Part shown: piece by piece, positions 16,403 to 25,121 of the stretch
Numbering within the stretch: the stretch's first letter is position 1
How the letters are laid out: every line of letters starts with the position of its first letter
NCBI RefSeq assembly: GCF_003194625.1
Contig: NZ_QHKX01000001.1
Coordinates: 744,001 to 808,000, forward strand
Source of the DNA: Nocardioides solisilvae
Lineage (GTDB): Bacteria; Actinomycetota; Actinomycetes; Propionibacteriales; Nocardioidaceae
Direction: 5' to 3'
DNA: 64,000 nucleotides
Program-made: the position numbers and the translations under genes
The notes under the pieces: model-generated
Seen by the model: only the letters and a program-made list of their open reading frames with translations
Databases searched by the model: none
Told to the model about the DNA's origin: nothing

Positions 16403-16726
16403 TCAGGCCAGGTCGAACTCGGCCCGGCGGTCGGCCGGGACCAGATCGACGAACTCCGGGTTCTTCTTCAGGTACTTCGCGTAGAACGCGCAGTGCGGCA
16501 GGACGCCGAGGCCTCGGCTCCGCACGTCGTCGAGGGAGTGCCGGGCCAGCCGCTGCGCGAGCCCCTGGCCGCCGAACTGCTCGAAGACCTCGGTGTGGGT
16601 GAAGTCGACCAGGCCGTCGGACGTCTCGTAGTCGGCGAAGCCGGCGAGCTCGTCGCCGACGTGCACCTCGTAGCGGCTCGCGTCGGCGTTGTCGGTGACG
16701 GTGGGCTCCGGTGTCGTCTCGCTCAT
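16403..16726 (-). CDS. YjdJ-type GNAT N-acetyltransferase-like protein
   Basis: 107 residues. It fits the compact GCN5-related fold of the YjdJ group (PF14542): YEVHVGDELAGFADYETSDGLVDFTHTEV, the acetyl-CoA loop FGGQGLAQRLARHSLDDVRSRG, then VLPHCAFYAKYLKKNPEFVDLVP. Substrate unknown; members are thought to acetylate small polar molecules or proteins. The ATG at 16724-16726 is chosen over an upstream ATG because a TACGGT -10 box lies 6 bases before it. Confidence 0.8.
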   Translation of the reverse strand: MSETTPEPTVTDNADASRYEVHVGDELAGFADYETSDGLVDFTHTEVFEQFGGQGLAQRLARHSLDDVRSRGLGVLPHCAFYAKYLKKNPEFVDLVPADRRAEFDLA

Positions 16727-16738
16727 GCCCCGACCGTA
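16727..16738 (-). promoter_or_regulatory. Leaderless -10 promoter
   Basis: TACGGT on the minus strand (16733-16738), 6 bases before the acetyltransferase ATG. Confidence 0.55.
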
Positions 16739-16815
16739 GCCCCGCACCGGTGGACGGGCCGGCGGGCCCGGCGGTGACTTGCCGGTACGCGGGTGCGGGG
16801 TGGAGGGTCGGGGGC

Positions 16816-18195
16816 ATGGCCGCCACCGCTTCGTCGTACTCGATCACCATGCGCCTGCACACCCGGCCCGACCACGCGGTCGTCGGAGCCGTGGCCACCA
16901 CCCTGGCCGAGCACGGCGGCATCGTCACCGGCATCGACGTGGCCGAGTCGAGCCACGAGCGGCTCGTCGTCGACGTCACCTGCTCGGCCGCCGACCAGGC
17001 CCACTCGGAGCAGCTGGCCGAGGTGGTCGACGCCCTCGACGGCGTCCAGGTGCACAAGGTCAGCGACCGGACCTTCCTGCTCCACATCGGCGGCAAGATC
17101 GCGGTGCAGAGCCAGGTCCCGCTGCGCACCCGCGACGACCTGTCGATGGCCTACACGCCCGGCGTCGGCCGGGTCAGCACGGCGATCGCGCAGAACCCCG
17201 AGGACGTCTGGCGGCTCACCGTGAAGGGCAACTCGGTGGCCGTGGTGACGGACGGGTCGGCGGTCCTGGGCCTGGGCAACATCGGGCCCGGTGCCGCGCT
17301 CCCGGTGATGGAGGGCAAGGCCGCCCTCTTCAAGAAGTTCGCCGACATCGACGCCTGGCCGATCTGCCTCGACACCCAGGACACCGACGAGATCGTCCGC
17401 GCCGTCCAGCTGATCGCGCCCGGCTTCGGCGGGATCAACCTCGAGGACATCGCGGCGCCGCGCTGCTTCGAGATCGAGGCGCGGCTGCGCGAGACGCTCG
17501 ACATCCCGGTCTTCCACGACGACCAGCACGGGACGGCGATCGTGGTGCTCGCCGCGCTCACCAACGCACTGCGCGTGGTGGGCAAGACGCTGGCCGACTC
17601 CCGGATCGTGGTCGCCGGCGGTGGCGCGGCCGGGACGGCGATCGTGAGCCTGCTCCTCGCGGACGGCGCCTCCGACGTCGTGGTCTGGGACCGGGAGGGC
17701 TGCCTGAGCCGCCACGACACCAGCCTGTCGGACGCGAAGGCGGCGCTGGCCGCGCGGACCAACCCGCGCGACGTGCGCGGCGACCTGCCCACCGCCCTCG
17801 CCGGCGCCGACGTCTTCGTCGGGGTGAGCGGACCCGGCGTGCTGCAGGCCGAGTGGATCGACCTCATGGCGCCCGACCCGGTCGTCTTCGCCCTGGCCAA
17901 CCCCGACCCCGAGATCGACCCCGCCGAGGCGGGGAAGCGGGCGGCCGTGGTGGCCAGCGGTCGGTCCGACTACCCCAACCAGATCAACAACGTGCTGGCC
18001 TTCCCCGGCGTCTTCCGCGGGCTGCTCGACGCCCGCGCCCACGTGATCACCACCGACATGCTGATCCGCGCGGCGCACGCGATCGCCGCCGTGGTCACCG
18101 ACGACGAGCTCAACCCGAGCTTCATCATCCCCACGGTCTTCCACCCCGACGTCCCGCACGCCGTGGCGCGCGCGATCCGCGGCCTCGAGGAGTGA
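16816..18195 (+). CDS. NAD-dependent malic enzyme with N-terminal ACT domain
   Basis: 459 residues. An ACT-like regulatory domain (about 5-90: YSITMRLHTRPDHAVVGAV...GGIVTGIDV) precedes the malic enzyme catalytic domain (SMAYTPGVGRVSTAI; DGSAVLGLGNIGPGAALPVMEGKA; VFHDDQHGTAIVVLAAL metal site) and the NAD-binding domain (IVVAGGGAAGTAI), ending SDYPNQINNVLAFPGVFRGLLDA. It decarboxylates malate to pyruvate, feeding pyruvate and reducing power. The ACT domain suggests amino-acid control. No phosphotransacetylase tail is present, so it is the short bacterial form. ATG at 16816. Confidence 0.93.
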   Translation: MAATASSYSITMRLHTRPDHAVVGAVATTLAEHGGIVTGIDVAESSHERLVVDVTCSAADQAHSEQLAEVVDALDGVQVHKVSDRTFLLHIGGKIAVQSQVPLRTRDDLSMAYTPGVGRVSTAIAQNPEDVWRLTVKGNSVAVVTDGSAVLGLGNIGPGAALPVMEGKAALFKKFADIDAWPICLDTQDTDEIVRAVQLIAPGFGGINLEDIAAPRCFEIEARLRETLDIPVFHDDQHGTAIVVLAALTNALRVVGKTLADSRIVVAGGGAAGTAIVSLLLADGASDVVVWDREGCLSRHDTSLSDAKAALAARTNPRDVRGDLPTALAGADVFVGVSGPGVLQAEWIDLMAPDPVVFALANPDPEIDPAEAGKRAAVVASGRSDYPNQINNVLAFPGVFRGLLDARAHVITTDMLIRAAHAIAAVVTDDELNPSFIIPTVFHPDVPHAVARAIRGLEE

Positions 18196-18204
18196 GCCAC
18201 CGCC

Positions 18205-18260
18205 CGCGGGACGTCATCACGGTGGGTCGTTCCAGCGACCGGGGGTGATGACGTCCCGCG
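18205..18260. repeat. Palindromic element, copy A (may also act as terminator)
   Basis: A 16-base perfect inverted repeat (CGCGGGACGTCATCAC at 18205-18220 against 18245-18260) encloses a second small inverted repeat GGTCG/CGACC. It sits between the convergent malic enzyme and MMPL genes. The 52 bases 18208-18259 align without gaps to 53225-53276 at 38 of 52 positions, including both arms and the inner TGGGTCGT and GCGACC. It is therefore a dispersed palindromic repeat, not just a local terminator. Confidence 0.75.
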
Positions 18261-18273
18261 AGGGAGTGGTAGA

Positions 18274-20421
18274 TCAGGCGGCGTCGGCGGGCGCGGGCTC
18301 GGCGTCGCGGACCCGGCGCGGCCACCAGAACCTGTCGCCGAGGGTGAGGGCCAGGGAGGGCACCAGCACCGTCCGGACGACCAGGGTGTCGAGCAGCACG
18401 CCGAGGCAGATGATCGCGCCGAGCTGGGCGAGCACGACGAGCGGCAGCACGCCGAGCACCGCGAAGACGGCGGCCAGCAGGATGCCGGCGCTGGTGATCA
18501 CGCCGCCGGTCGCCGCGAGGGCGCGGAGCATGCCCGGCCCGGTGCCGTGCCGTCGCGCCTCCTCCTTGGCCCGGGTCACGAGGAAGATGCTGTAGTCGAC
18601 GCCGAGTGCCACCAGGAAGAGGAAGGCCAGCAGCGGCACGCCCACGTCCATCGCCTCGAAGCCGAAGACGCCGGTGAAGATCCACCACGACGTGCCCATC
18701 GCGGCGGCGTACGTCGCCACCACCGCGAGCACCAGCAGCACCGGGGCGACGAAGGAGCGCAGCAGCAGGAAGAGCGCGCCGAGCACGAGCAGCAGGATCA
18801 GCGGCAGGATGAGGAACCGGTCCCGGACCGACGCCTCGCGCTCGTCGAGCGCCTCCGCGTCGCCGCCGCCGACGTACGTCGCGTCGAAGTCGGCCACCGC
18901 GTCGCGCACGGCCGCCACGGTGTCGCGCGCCGCCTCGCTGCCGGGGGCCGCGTCGAGGACGGCGTCGACCTGGGCGATGCCGGACTCCTGCGTGGTGACC
19001 CGGGCCGAGGCGATCCCGTCGACCCCCTCGACCGCGCCCAGGACGTCGTCGGCGTCGGCCCGGGTGACCACCTGCACCGGGTCGGTGGTGCCGGCGGGGA
19101 ACGACTCGCCCAGCCGGTCGGCGGCGGTGATCGCCTCGGGGGTGTCGAGGAACTGGTCGGAGGGCTCCAGGCCGGTCGTGACCTGGGTGAGCCCCACGGT
19201 CATGAGCGCGAGGACGACCAGGGTGCCGGCGACGAACGCCCTCGGCGCCTTCGCGACGGTGCTGCCGACCGAGCGCCAGATCGACTTCGAGTCGACCAGG
19301 GCCGGGTCGCCCTCTCGGGGCACCCGCGGCCAGAAGATCCAGCGGCCGAAGACGACGAGCGCGGCGGGCAGCACGACCATGACGAAGAGCGCGGCGATGA
19401 GGATGCCGATGGCGCAGGCCAGGCCGAGGCCACGGGTCGGCGGGAAGACCGACAGCAGCAGGGTGAGGAGGCCGAGGACCACCGTGGTGGCGCTGGCGAA
19501 GACCGGTTCGGCGGTCCGCGTCACGGCGACCGCCATCGCCTCGTGCCGGGAGTGGTGCCGCTTGAGCTCGTCGCGGTAGCGCGAGATGAGCAGCAGCGCG
19601 TAGTTGGTGCCGGCGCCGAAGACCAGCACGCTGAGGATGCCGATCGTCGACTCGTCCCAGTTGACGTAGTCGATCCGCTGCATCACCTGGGTGGCGACGA
19701 TCGCGGCGAGCCGGTCGGCGACGCCGACCACGGTGAGCGGCACGAGCCAGAGCACGGGGCTGCGGTAGGTGATGATCAGCAGCAGCGCGACGACCGAGGC
19801 GGTCGCGGCGAGCAGGCGGAAGTTGGCGCCCTCGAAGACGGCGGCGATGTCGGCCTGGATCCCGGCCGGACCGGTCACCTGCACCTCGACGCCGTCGGGG
19901 ACCTCGTCGGCCAGCAGGTCGCGGAGCTCGCCGACCCGGTCGGCGTTCTCCGACGCGGTCGCCGCGACGACGGGGACCACCGTGTACGCCGCCGTGCCGT
20001 CGTCGGCGACCTGCAGCGGCGAGCCCCCGGGGCCACCGGGGCCGCCCGGGCCGCCCTCGCCGGCGCCGGGGGGACCGCCGGGCCCGCCCTCGCCGCCGGC
20101 CATCTCCGCGACGAGCGGGCCGACCTGCTGCTCGAGCGCGCCGAGCTGCTCCTGGGAGAGCTCGCCCTCCTCGGCCGTCCACAGGACGATCGCGACCGAG
20201 GCCTCCTCCTCGGGCAGCTCGGCCTGCAGCGCGACGGCGTCGGTGCTGTCGAAGCCGACCGGCATCCCGTCGGTGGGACCGGTGTTGCGCTCTCCCTCGC
20301 TCACGAACCCGAGCGCGCCGATGGCGAGGACGAGGGGGACCAGGGCGACGAGCCAGGCGAGCCTCCTGCTGGTGAGCAGGGTCGCCAGCCGGTTCGCTCC
20401 GGAGGGCTGCGAGGAGGACAT
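18274..20421 (-). CDS. MMPL/RND-family membrane exporter
   Basis: 715 residues with two repeats of one transmembrane helix, a large extracytoplasmic loop and a five-helix bundle, as in MMPL proteins. Core segments are VLVFGAGTNYALLLISRYRDEL and its repeat FLFLVALGVDYSIFLVTRAKEEARR, holding the proton-relay Asp/Tyr region. MMPL proteins export lipids or hydrophobic compounds using the proton gradient. The first loop carries a Gly/Pro-rich insert of about 25 residues (GEGGPGGPPGAGEGGPGG...). ATG at 20419-20421 follows GGAG. The gene is divergent from marR with a palindromic operator between, so it is probably repressed by that MarR. Confidence 0.88.
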   Translation of the reverse strand: MSSSQPSGANRLATLLTSRRLAWLVALVPLVLAIGALGFVSEGERNTGPTDGMPVGFDSTDAVALQAELPEEEASVAIVLWTAEEGELSQEQLGALEQQVGPLVAEMAGGEGGPGGPPGAGEGGPGGPGGPGGSPLQVADDGTAAYTVVPVVAATASENADRVGELRDLLADEVPDGVEVQVTGPAGIQADIAAVFEGANFRLLAATASVVALLLIITYRSPVLWLVPLTVVGVADRLAAIVATQVMQRIDYVNWDESTIGILSVLVFGAGTNYALLLISRYRDELKRHHSRHEAMAVAVTRTAEPVFASATTVVLGLLTLLLSVFPPTRGLGLACAIGILIAALFVMVVLPAALVVFGRWIFWPRVPREGDPALVDSKSIWRSVGSTVAKAPRAFVAGTLVVLALMTVGLTQVTTGLEPSDQFLDTPEAITAADRLGESFPAGTTDPVQVVTRADADDVLGAVEGVDGIASARVTTQESGIAQVDAVLDAAPGSEAARDTVAAVRDAVADFDATYVGGGDAEALDEREASVRDRFLILPLILLLVLGALFLLLRSFVAPVLLVLAVVATYAAAMGTSWWIFTGVFGFEAMDVGVPLLAFLFLVALGVDYSIFLVTRAKEEARRHGTGPGMLRALAATGGVITSAGILLAAVFAVLGVLPLVVLAQLGAIICLGVLLDTLVVRTVLVPSLALTLGDRFWWPRRVRDAEPAPADAA

Positions 20422-20463
20422 GGGATCTCCGTGGGGGGCCGGGTAGGATGACTAGAGAAACTG

Positions 20464-20484
20464 ATTGCTAAGTAGGTTAGCAAT
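20464..20484. promoter_or_regulatory. MarR operator candidate
   Basis: ATTGCTAA and TTAGCAAT form a perfect 8-base inverted repeat separated by GTAGG, in the 108-base gap between the divergent MMPL and marR genes. Its AT-rich composition stands out from the surroundings. Confidence 0.7.
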
Positions 20485-20529
20485 GTTGCCACACCCCGCA
20501 AGCGGGGCCCACGGCGGCAGGAGGCGAGC

Positions 20530-21078
20530 ATGGACGAACGGGATCCCGCGACGCCGGGCACGCCTTCTGCGGGCACCCCTTCGCTCGGTACCCCTTCCCT
20601 CGCCCGCACACCCGACGGGCGCTCGTGGGACCAGACCGGCAGCCTCCTGGTGCTGCGCGAGGTGCTCGCCCGGAGCCAGCGGCTGCACCGGGCGGTCGCG
20701 CAGCGCGCCGGGCTCACCGACCGCGAGCTGGAGGCGATGGCCCACCTGGCCCGCGAGGCCCTGGGTCCCGCCGAGGTGGCCCGGCGGCTCGACGTCTCCA
20801 CCGCGGCCTCGACGGGGATCGTGGACCGGCTCGTCGCCCGCGGCCACGCGGAGCGCAGGCCGCACCCCGGCGACCGACGGCGCACCGAGGTGCACGTGAC
20901 CGACTCGGGGCGCCGGGAGGCCGCCGCCCACCTGAGGCCGATGTTCGTCGCCCTCGACGAGCTCGACCGCGGCTTCTCCGACGCCGATCGCGCGGTGGTG
21001 GAGCGCTACCTGCGCGGCGTGCTCGAGGCGTTCGACCGGGTGCTGGAGCCCGACGAGCAGGACCCCCGGCAGGGCTAG
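20530..21078 (+). CDS. MarR-family transcriptional regulator
   Basis: 182 residues. After a Pro/Thr-rich N-terminal extension of about 30 residues comes a winged-helix domain: LTDRELEAMAHLAREALGPAEVARRLDVSTAASTGIVDRLVARGHAERRPHPGDRRRTEVHVTDSGR, with the recognition helix and the basic wing (DRRR) typical of MarR. It likely binds the palindrome at 20464-20484 and represses itself and the MMPL exporter until a ligand binds. ATG at 20530. The stop codon overlaps that of the convergent glucokinase by 4 bases. Confidence 0.9.
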   Translation: MDERDPATPGTPSAGTPSLGTPSLARTPDGRSWDQTGSLLVLREVLARSQRLHRAVAQRAGLTDRELEAMAHLAREALGPAEVARRLDVSTAASTGIVDRLVARGHAERRPHPGDRRRTEVHVTDSGRREAAAHLRPMFVALDELDRGFSDADRAVVERYLRGVLEAFDRVLEPDEQDPRQG

Positions 21079-21848
21079 GAGCGCAGCCCCGCGCGGCTGG
21101 CCACGAGCGCCGCCCCGATGATCCCGGCCTTGTTGCGCAGCGCCGCCGGCACGATCTCGGTCTCCACCTCGATGAGCGGCAGGAACTTGTCGGCCGACTT
21201 GCTGACCCCGCCGCCCACGACGAAGAGGTCGGGGGTGAAGAGGCGCTCGAGGGTCCGGTAGTAGACGGTCAGCCGCGCCGCCCACTCCTCCCAGGAGAGG
21301 CCCTCGCGCTCGCGCACGCTGTTGGCGGCGTGCTTCTCCGCGACCCGGCCCTCGACCTGGAGGTGGCCGAGCTCGGAGTTGGGGACCAGCACGCCGTCGT
21401 GGACCAGGGCGGAGCCGATCCCGGTGCCGAGGGTGGTGACGATGACGAGGCCGCTGCGGCCGCGCGCCGCGCCGTACTCCACCTCGGCGAGGCCGGCGGC
21501 GTCGGCGTCGTTGACGACGTGCACCTCGCGCTGCAGGGCCTCGGAGAAGATCGCGTCGGCGTCGGCGCCGACCCACGACCGGTCGATGTTGGCCGCGGAG
21601 CGGACGACGCCGTGCACCATCACCCCGGGCACGGTGACCCCGACGGCCGCGTGGGAGGGCGGGAAGCCGGCGACGAGCTCCTGGAAGACCGCCGAGACGG
21701 CGGCCGGGGTGGCGGGGCGGGGGGTGTCGATCTTCGCCTTCTCTCCGGCCAGGTCGCCGGCGGCCAGGTCGACGGGCGCCCCCTTGATCCCGGTGCCGCC
21801 GAAGTCGATGCCGAAGGGGTGCTCGTCCGCGCGCTCCATGCGGGACAT
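21075..21848 (-). CDS. ppgK: Polyphosphate glucokinase (ROK family)
   Basis: 257 residues. ATP/polyphosphate-binding motif GIDFGGTGIKGAPVDL at the N-terminus, substrate loop VNDADAAGLAEVEYGA, second phosphate motif VIVTTLGTGIGSALVHDG, then ELGHLQVEGRVAEKHAANSVRE and adenosine motif LFVVGGGVSKSADKFLP. This set and the length match actinobacterial PpgK, which phosphorylates glucose using polyphosphate or ATP. It lacks the cysteine zinc site of ordinary ROK glucokinases, as PpgK does. ATG at 21846-21848; an internal ATG three codons later is an alternative. Confidence 0.92.
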   Translation of the reverse strand: MSRMERADEHPFGIDFGGTGIKGAPVDLAAGDLAGEKAKIDTPRPATPAAVSAVFQELVAGFPPSHAAVGVTVPGVMVHGVVRSAANIDRSWVGADADAIFSEALQREVHVVNDADAAGLAEVEYGAARGRSGLVIVTTLGTGIGSALVHDGVLVPNSELGHLQVEGRVAEKHAANSVREREGLSWEEWAARLTVYYRTLERLFTPDLFVVGGGVSKSADKFLPLIEVETEIVPAALRNKAGIIGAALVASRAGLRS

Positions 21849-21867
21849 CAGACCACAGAGGGGGGCC

Positions 21868-21879
21868 TAGGCTCGACGG
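21868..21879 (+). promoter_or_regulatory. Leaderless -10 promoter
   Basis: TAGGCT (21868-21873), 6 bases before the GTG at 21880. Confidence 0.6.
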
Positions 21880-23337
21880 GTGCAGCCGTCCGCCGTGCGC
21901 CTCGGGACCCCGCAGGGCCGGGGCGTGCTCGCCGCCGCCGTGCTGGGCTCGGGGCTCACCCTGCTCGACGGGACGGTCGTCAACGTCGCGCTGCCCACGA
22001 TCGGGCGCGACCTCGGCGCGAGCCTGGCCCAGCTGCAGTGGGTGACCAACGGCTACCTGCTCACGCTGGCGGGCCTGGTGCTGCTCGGCGGCTCGCTGGG
22101 CGACCGGTTCGGCCGGCGCCGGGTCTTCGTCGTCGGGGCGGTCTGGTTCACCCTCGCCTCGCTCGCGTGCGGCCTGGCCCCCACGCCCGGGGTGCTGGTC
22201 GCGGCGCGGTTGCTGCAGGGCGTCGGCGGCGCCCTGCTCACGCCGGGCAGCCTGGCGATGATCCAGGGCGCCTTCGCCGCCGAGGACCGGGCCCGGGCGA
22301 TCGGTGCCTGGTCGGGGCTGGGGGGCGTCGCCACCGCGGTCGGCCCGCTGGTCGGCGGGCTGCTGGTCGACCACGTCTCGTGGCGCTGGATCTTCCTGGT
22401 CAACCTGCCGCTGGGCCTGCTCACCGTGGTCGCGGCGCTGCGCTGGGTGCCGGAGACCCGCGACACCCGGACGTCGGGCCCCGGCGGCCGGGCGCGGTTC
22501 GACGTGCTGGGCGCCGCGCTGGCCTCCGCGGCGCTCGCGGGCACGACGTACGCGCTGATCGAGTGGCAGGGCCCCGGCGTGTGGGCGGCGGCCGCGGTCG
22601 GCGCGGTCGCGGTGGTCTGGTTCGTCGCGCACGAGCGGCGTGCGCCGGCCCCGATGGTGCCGCCCGCCCTGTTCGGCTCCCGGACGTTCAGCGCCGCCAA
22701 CGCGATGACCTTCCTGGTCTACGCCGCGCTGGGCGCCGTCCTCTTCTTCCTCGTGATCCAGCTGCAGACGGTCTCGGGCTGGTCGGCGCTCGCGGCGGGG
22801 CTGGCGACCCTCCCGGTCACCGTCTGCATGCTGCTCCTGGCGTCGCGGGGCGGCGCCCTCGGCGAGCGGACCGGCCCGCGGCTCCCGATGTCGCTCGGCC
22901 CGCTGGTGATGGCCGGCGGCACGCTGCTGCTGCTGGGCGCGGGCGAGGACCTCGTCTACTGGCGTGACGTGCTGCCGGGGCTCACCGTCTTCGGGCTCGG
23001 GCTGGCGCTCATGGTGGCCCCGCTGACCGCGACGGTGCTGGCGGCGGCCCCCGACGACAGCGCGGGGGTGGCCTCCGGCATCAACAACGCGGTCGCGCGC
23101 GCGGGCTCGCTGCTCGCCGTGGCGGCGCTCCCGCCGGCGGTGGGGCTGTCGGGCAGCCAGTACGCCGACCCGGCGGCCTTCGACGCGGCCTACGGCAGCG
23201 CCGTGGCCGCCTGCGCGGCCCTGCTCGCGACCGGCGGCGTGCTCTCCTGGCTGGCCCTCCCCGCCGGTCGGGCGGGCCGGGACCTCACAGGTCCCGGTGG
23301 ACCGACTCCGGCATCTCCGGGCTCCGGCGGAGGTTGA
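21880..23337 (+). CDS. MFS drug exporter, DHA2 family (14 TM)
   Basis: 485 residues with about 14 hydrophobic segments. The DHA2 signatures are LLDGTVVNVALPTIGRDLGAS (motif with D and R in TM1), WVTNGYLLTLAGLVLLGGSLGDRFGRRRVF (motif A) and LLQGVGGALLTPGSLAMI (motif C of drug antiporters). Predicted proton-driven export of hydrophobic drugs or metabolites; substrate unknown. GTG start at 21880 is leaderless. The 3' end overlaps the antisense metS gene by 53 bases. It is divergent from ppgK. Confidence 0.88.
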   Translation: MQPSAVRLGTPQGRGVLAAAVLGSGLTLLDGTVVNVALPTIGRDLGASLAQLQWVTNGYLLTLAGLVLLGGSLGDRFGRRRVFVVGAVWFTLASLACGLAPTPGVLVAARLLQGVGGALLTPGSLAMIQGAFAAEDRARAIGAWSGLGGVATAVGPLVGGLLVDHVSWRWIFLVNLPLGLLTVVAALRWVPETRDTRTSGPGGRARFDVLGAALASAALAGTTYALIEWQGPGVWAAAAVGAVAVVWFVAHERRAPAPMVPPALFGSRTFSAANAMTFLVYAALGAVLFFLVIQLQTVSGWSALAAGLATLPVTVCMLLLASRGGALGERTGPRLPMSLGPLVMAGGTLLLLGAGEDLVYWRDVLPGLTVFGLGLALMVAPLTATVLAAAPDDSAGVASGINNAVARAGSLLAVAALPPAVGLSGSQYADPAAFDAAYGSAVAACAALLATGGVLSWLALPAGRAGRDLTGPGGPTPASPGSGGG

Positions 23338-23410
23338 GGATCGCCACCGCCAGGCCGCCCCAGATCACGGCCATGGCCAGCAGCATCATCACGATGGCGG
23401 CACCGCTCAT
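23285..23410 (-). CDS. metS: MetS-type small subunit of NSS amino-acid importer
   Basis: 41-residue membrane peptide, MSGAAIVMMLLAMAVIWGG followed by a second short hydrophobic stretch and the tail NLRRSPEMPESVHRDL. One transmembrane helix is predicted. It matches the small subunit of methionine/alanine importers in actinobacteria (MetPS of Corynebacterium), needed for function of the NSS partner. The ATG at 23408-23410 overlaps the stop of the large-subunit gene (ATGA), giving coupled translation. Its 3' 53 bases are antisense to the end of the DHA2 exporter gene. Confidence 0.85.
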   Translation of the reverse strand: MSGAAIVMMLLAMAVIWGGLAVAILNLRRSPEMPESVHRDL

Positions 23411-25026
23411 CGGACCGCTCCCTTCTCGTCGTCGTCGTGGACGGACCGGGCTGCCCCGGCGTCACCCGGTGGCGCGCCGCGGCGGACCTCCGCCGGGTCG
23501 GGCTCGCCCGGGTCGTCGAGGGAGATGCCGCCGCGCCAGGGCACCGGCGCCAGCACGTAGCCGAGCAGCATCACCAGGGCCGCCGAGCCCCAGCCGAAGA
23601 ACGCCAGCATCCAGGTCGGGTAGCCCTCGTAGGGCGTCTCGACGTCGGTCCAGAAGCCCTGCGCCAGGACGTAGGTGAGGGCCGCGGGGGTCACGAGCCC
23701 GATCAGCAGCCGCCACCACAGCCCGAGCGTGATGGCGCTGCCCTCGCTCAGGTGCCGGCCGAGGCGGGGGAGGGCCCGGATGCCCCAGGAAACCACGACC
23801 ATCGAGACCACCGCGACGAGCAGGATCCCGAACTGGTTGATGAAGTGGTCGACGATGTCGAGCACGTGCAGGCCGCTGGTGGTGGAGAAGAGCCCGAGGC
23901 TGAGCAGGGCGGCCGGGACCCCGACGATCGCCGTGGCGGCGACGCGGCCCAGGTCGAACTTGTCGCGGACCGCCGAGATCACCACCTCGAGGATGGAGAC
24001 GAGCGAGGTGAGGCCCGCGATCACCAGGGAGGCGAAGAAGAGCACGCCGATCAGCGCTCCCGCGGGGGCCTCGCTGATGATCGCCGGGAAGCCGATGAAG
24101 GCCAGGCCGACGCCGCTGCTCGCGACCTCGTCGACCCCGACGCCGCTGGCCTGCGCCATGAACCCGAGCGCGGCGAAGACGCCGATGCCGGCGAGCAGCT
24201 CGAAGCCCGAGTTGGCGAAGCCGACCACCAGGCCCGAGGAGGGCATGTCGGTGTGCCGGTGCACGTAGGAGGAGTAGGTGATCATGATGCCGAAGCCGAT
24301 GGAGAGCGAGAAGAAGATCTGGCCGAAGGCCGCGCCCCACACCGTCGCCTCGGTGAGCGCTCCCCAGTCGGGGGTGAACAGGGCGTCGAGGCCCGCGCCG
24401 GCGCCGGGCAGGAAGAGGGAGCGCACGACCAGCGCGCCGAAGGCGATGATGAGGATCGGGATGAAGATGACCGACGTCATCCCGACGCCCTTCTGCACGC
24501 CGGCCAGCATGATGCCGACGACCACGACCCAGATGAGCAGCAGCGGCACCAGCACGCCCGCCACCGGGTCGGCGGTCACCCCCGGGTCGCTCACCTGGAG
24601 GAACTCGCCGATGAAGAAGCCCTCGGGGTCGTCGCCCCAGGCCTCGTTGACGGAGAAGAACGTGTAGCGCAGCGCCCAGGCGATCACGGCGGCGTAGTAG
24701 ACGGCGATGACGAAGCAGATCCCCACCTGCCACCAGCCGATCCCCTCGGCGGGTCGGCTCATCCGGGCGAAGGAGAGCGGAGCCGAGCCGCGGTGCCGGT
24801 GGCCGATGGCGTAGTCGAGGAAGAGGAAGGGGATTCCCGCGGTCAGCAGGGCGACCAGGTAGGGGATCATGAACGCGCCGCCGCCGTTGTCGTAGGCGAC
24901 GTAGGGGAACCGCCAGATGTTGCCCAGGCCGACGGCCGAGCCGATGGCGGCCAGGATGAAGACCTTGCGAGAGCTGAAGGCCCCCCGCTTCGCCTCGTGC
25001 GTGGACTGCTGCGGCTCCGTTGCCAT
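23407..25026 (-). CDS. metP: NSS-family sodium-dependent amino-acid transporter (MetP-like)
   Basis: 539 residues, about 12 transmembrane helices. The N-terminal signature of neurotransmitter:sodium symporters is clear: KVFILAAIGSAVGLGNIWRFPYVAYDNGGGAFMIPYL, which forms the sodium and substrate sites. Later blocks (FFSLSIGFGIMITYSSYVH; FFASLVIAGLTSLVSILEV) are also typical. With the adjacent metS it is likely a methionine/alanine importer. The ATG at 25024-25026, after GGGAGGG, is preferred to an upstream start giving 19 extra Arg/Ser-rich residues. Confidence 0.88.
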   Translation of the reverse strand: MATEPQQSTHEAKRGAFSSRKVFILAAIGSAVGLGNIWRFPYVAYDNGGGAFMIPYLVALLTAGIPFLFLDYAIGHRHRGSAPLSFARMSRPAEGIGWWQVGICFVIAVYYAAVIAWALRYTFFSVNEAWGDDPEGFFIGEFLQVSDPGVTADPVAGVLVPLLLIWVVVVGIMLAGVQKGVGMTSVIFIPILIIAFGALVVRSLFLPGAGAGLDALFTPDWGALTEATVWGAAFGQIFFSLSIGFGIMITYSSYVHRHTDMPSSGLVVGFANSGFELLAGIGVFAALGFMAQASGVGVDEVASSGVGLAFIGFPAIISEAPAGALIGVLFFASLVIAGLTSLVSILEVVISAVRDKFDLGRVAATAIVGVPAALLSLGLFSTTSGLHVLDIVDHFINQFGILLVAVVSMVVVSWGIRALPRLGRHLSEGSAITLGLWWRLLIGLVTPAALTYVLAQGFWTDVETPYEGYPTWMLAFFGWGSAALVMLLGYVLAPVPWRGGISLDDPGEPDPAEVRRGAPPGDAGAARSVHDDDEKGAVR

Positions 25027-25108
25027 CGGCCCTCCCGAAGATCGCGGTCCCCGCGACCCGGCGCGGTGTGACCTGGCTGACACCTGATGCTAGCCCCGGG
25101 CGGCTCGG

Positions 25109-25121
25109 TAGCGTGGCAGGC
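25109..25121 (+). promoter_or_regulatory. Leaderless -10 promoter
   Basis: TAGCGT (25109-25114), 7 bases before the GTG at 25122. Confidence 0.6.
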
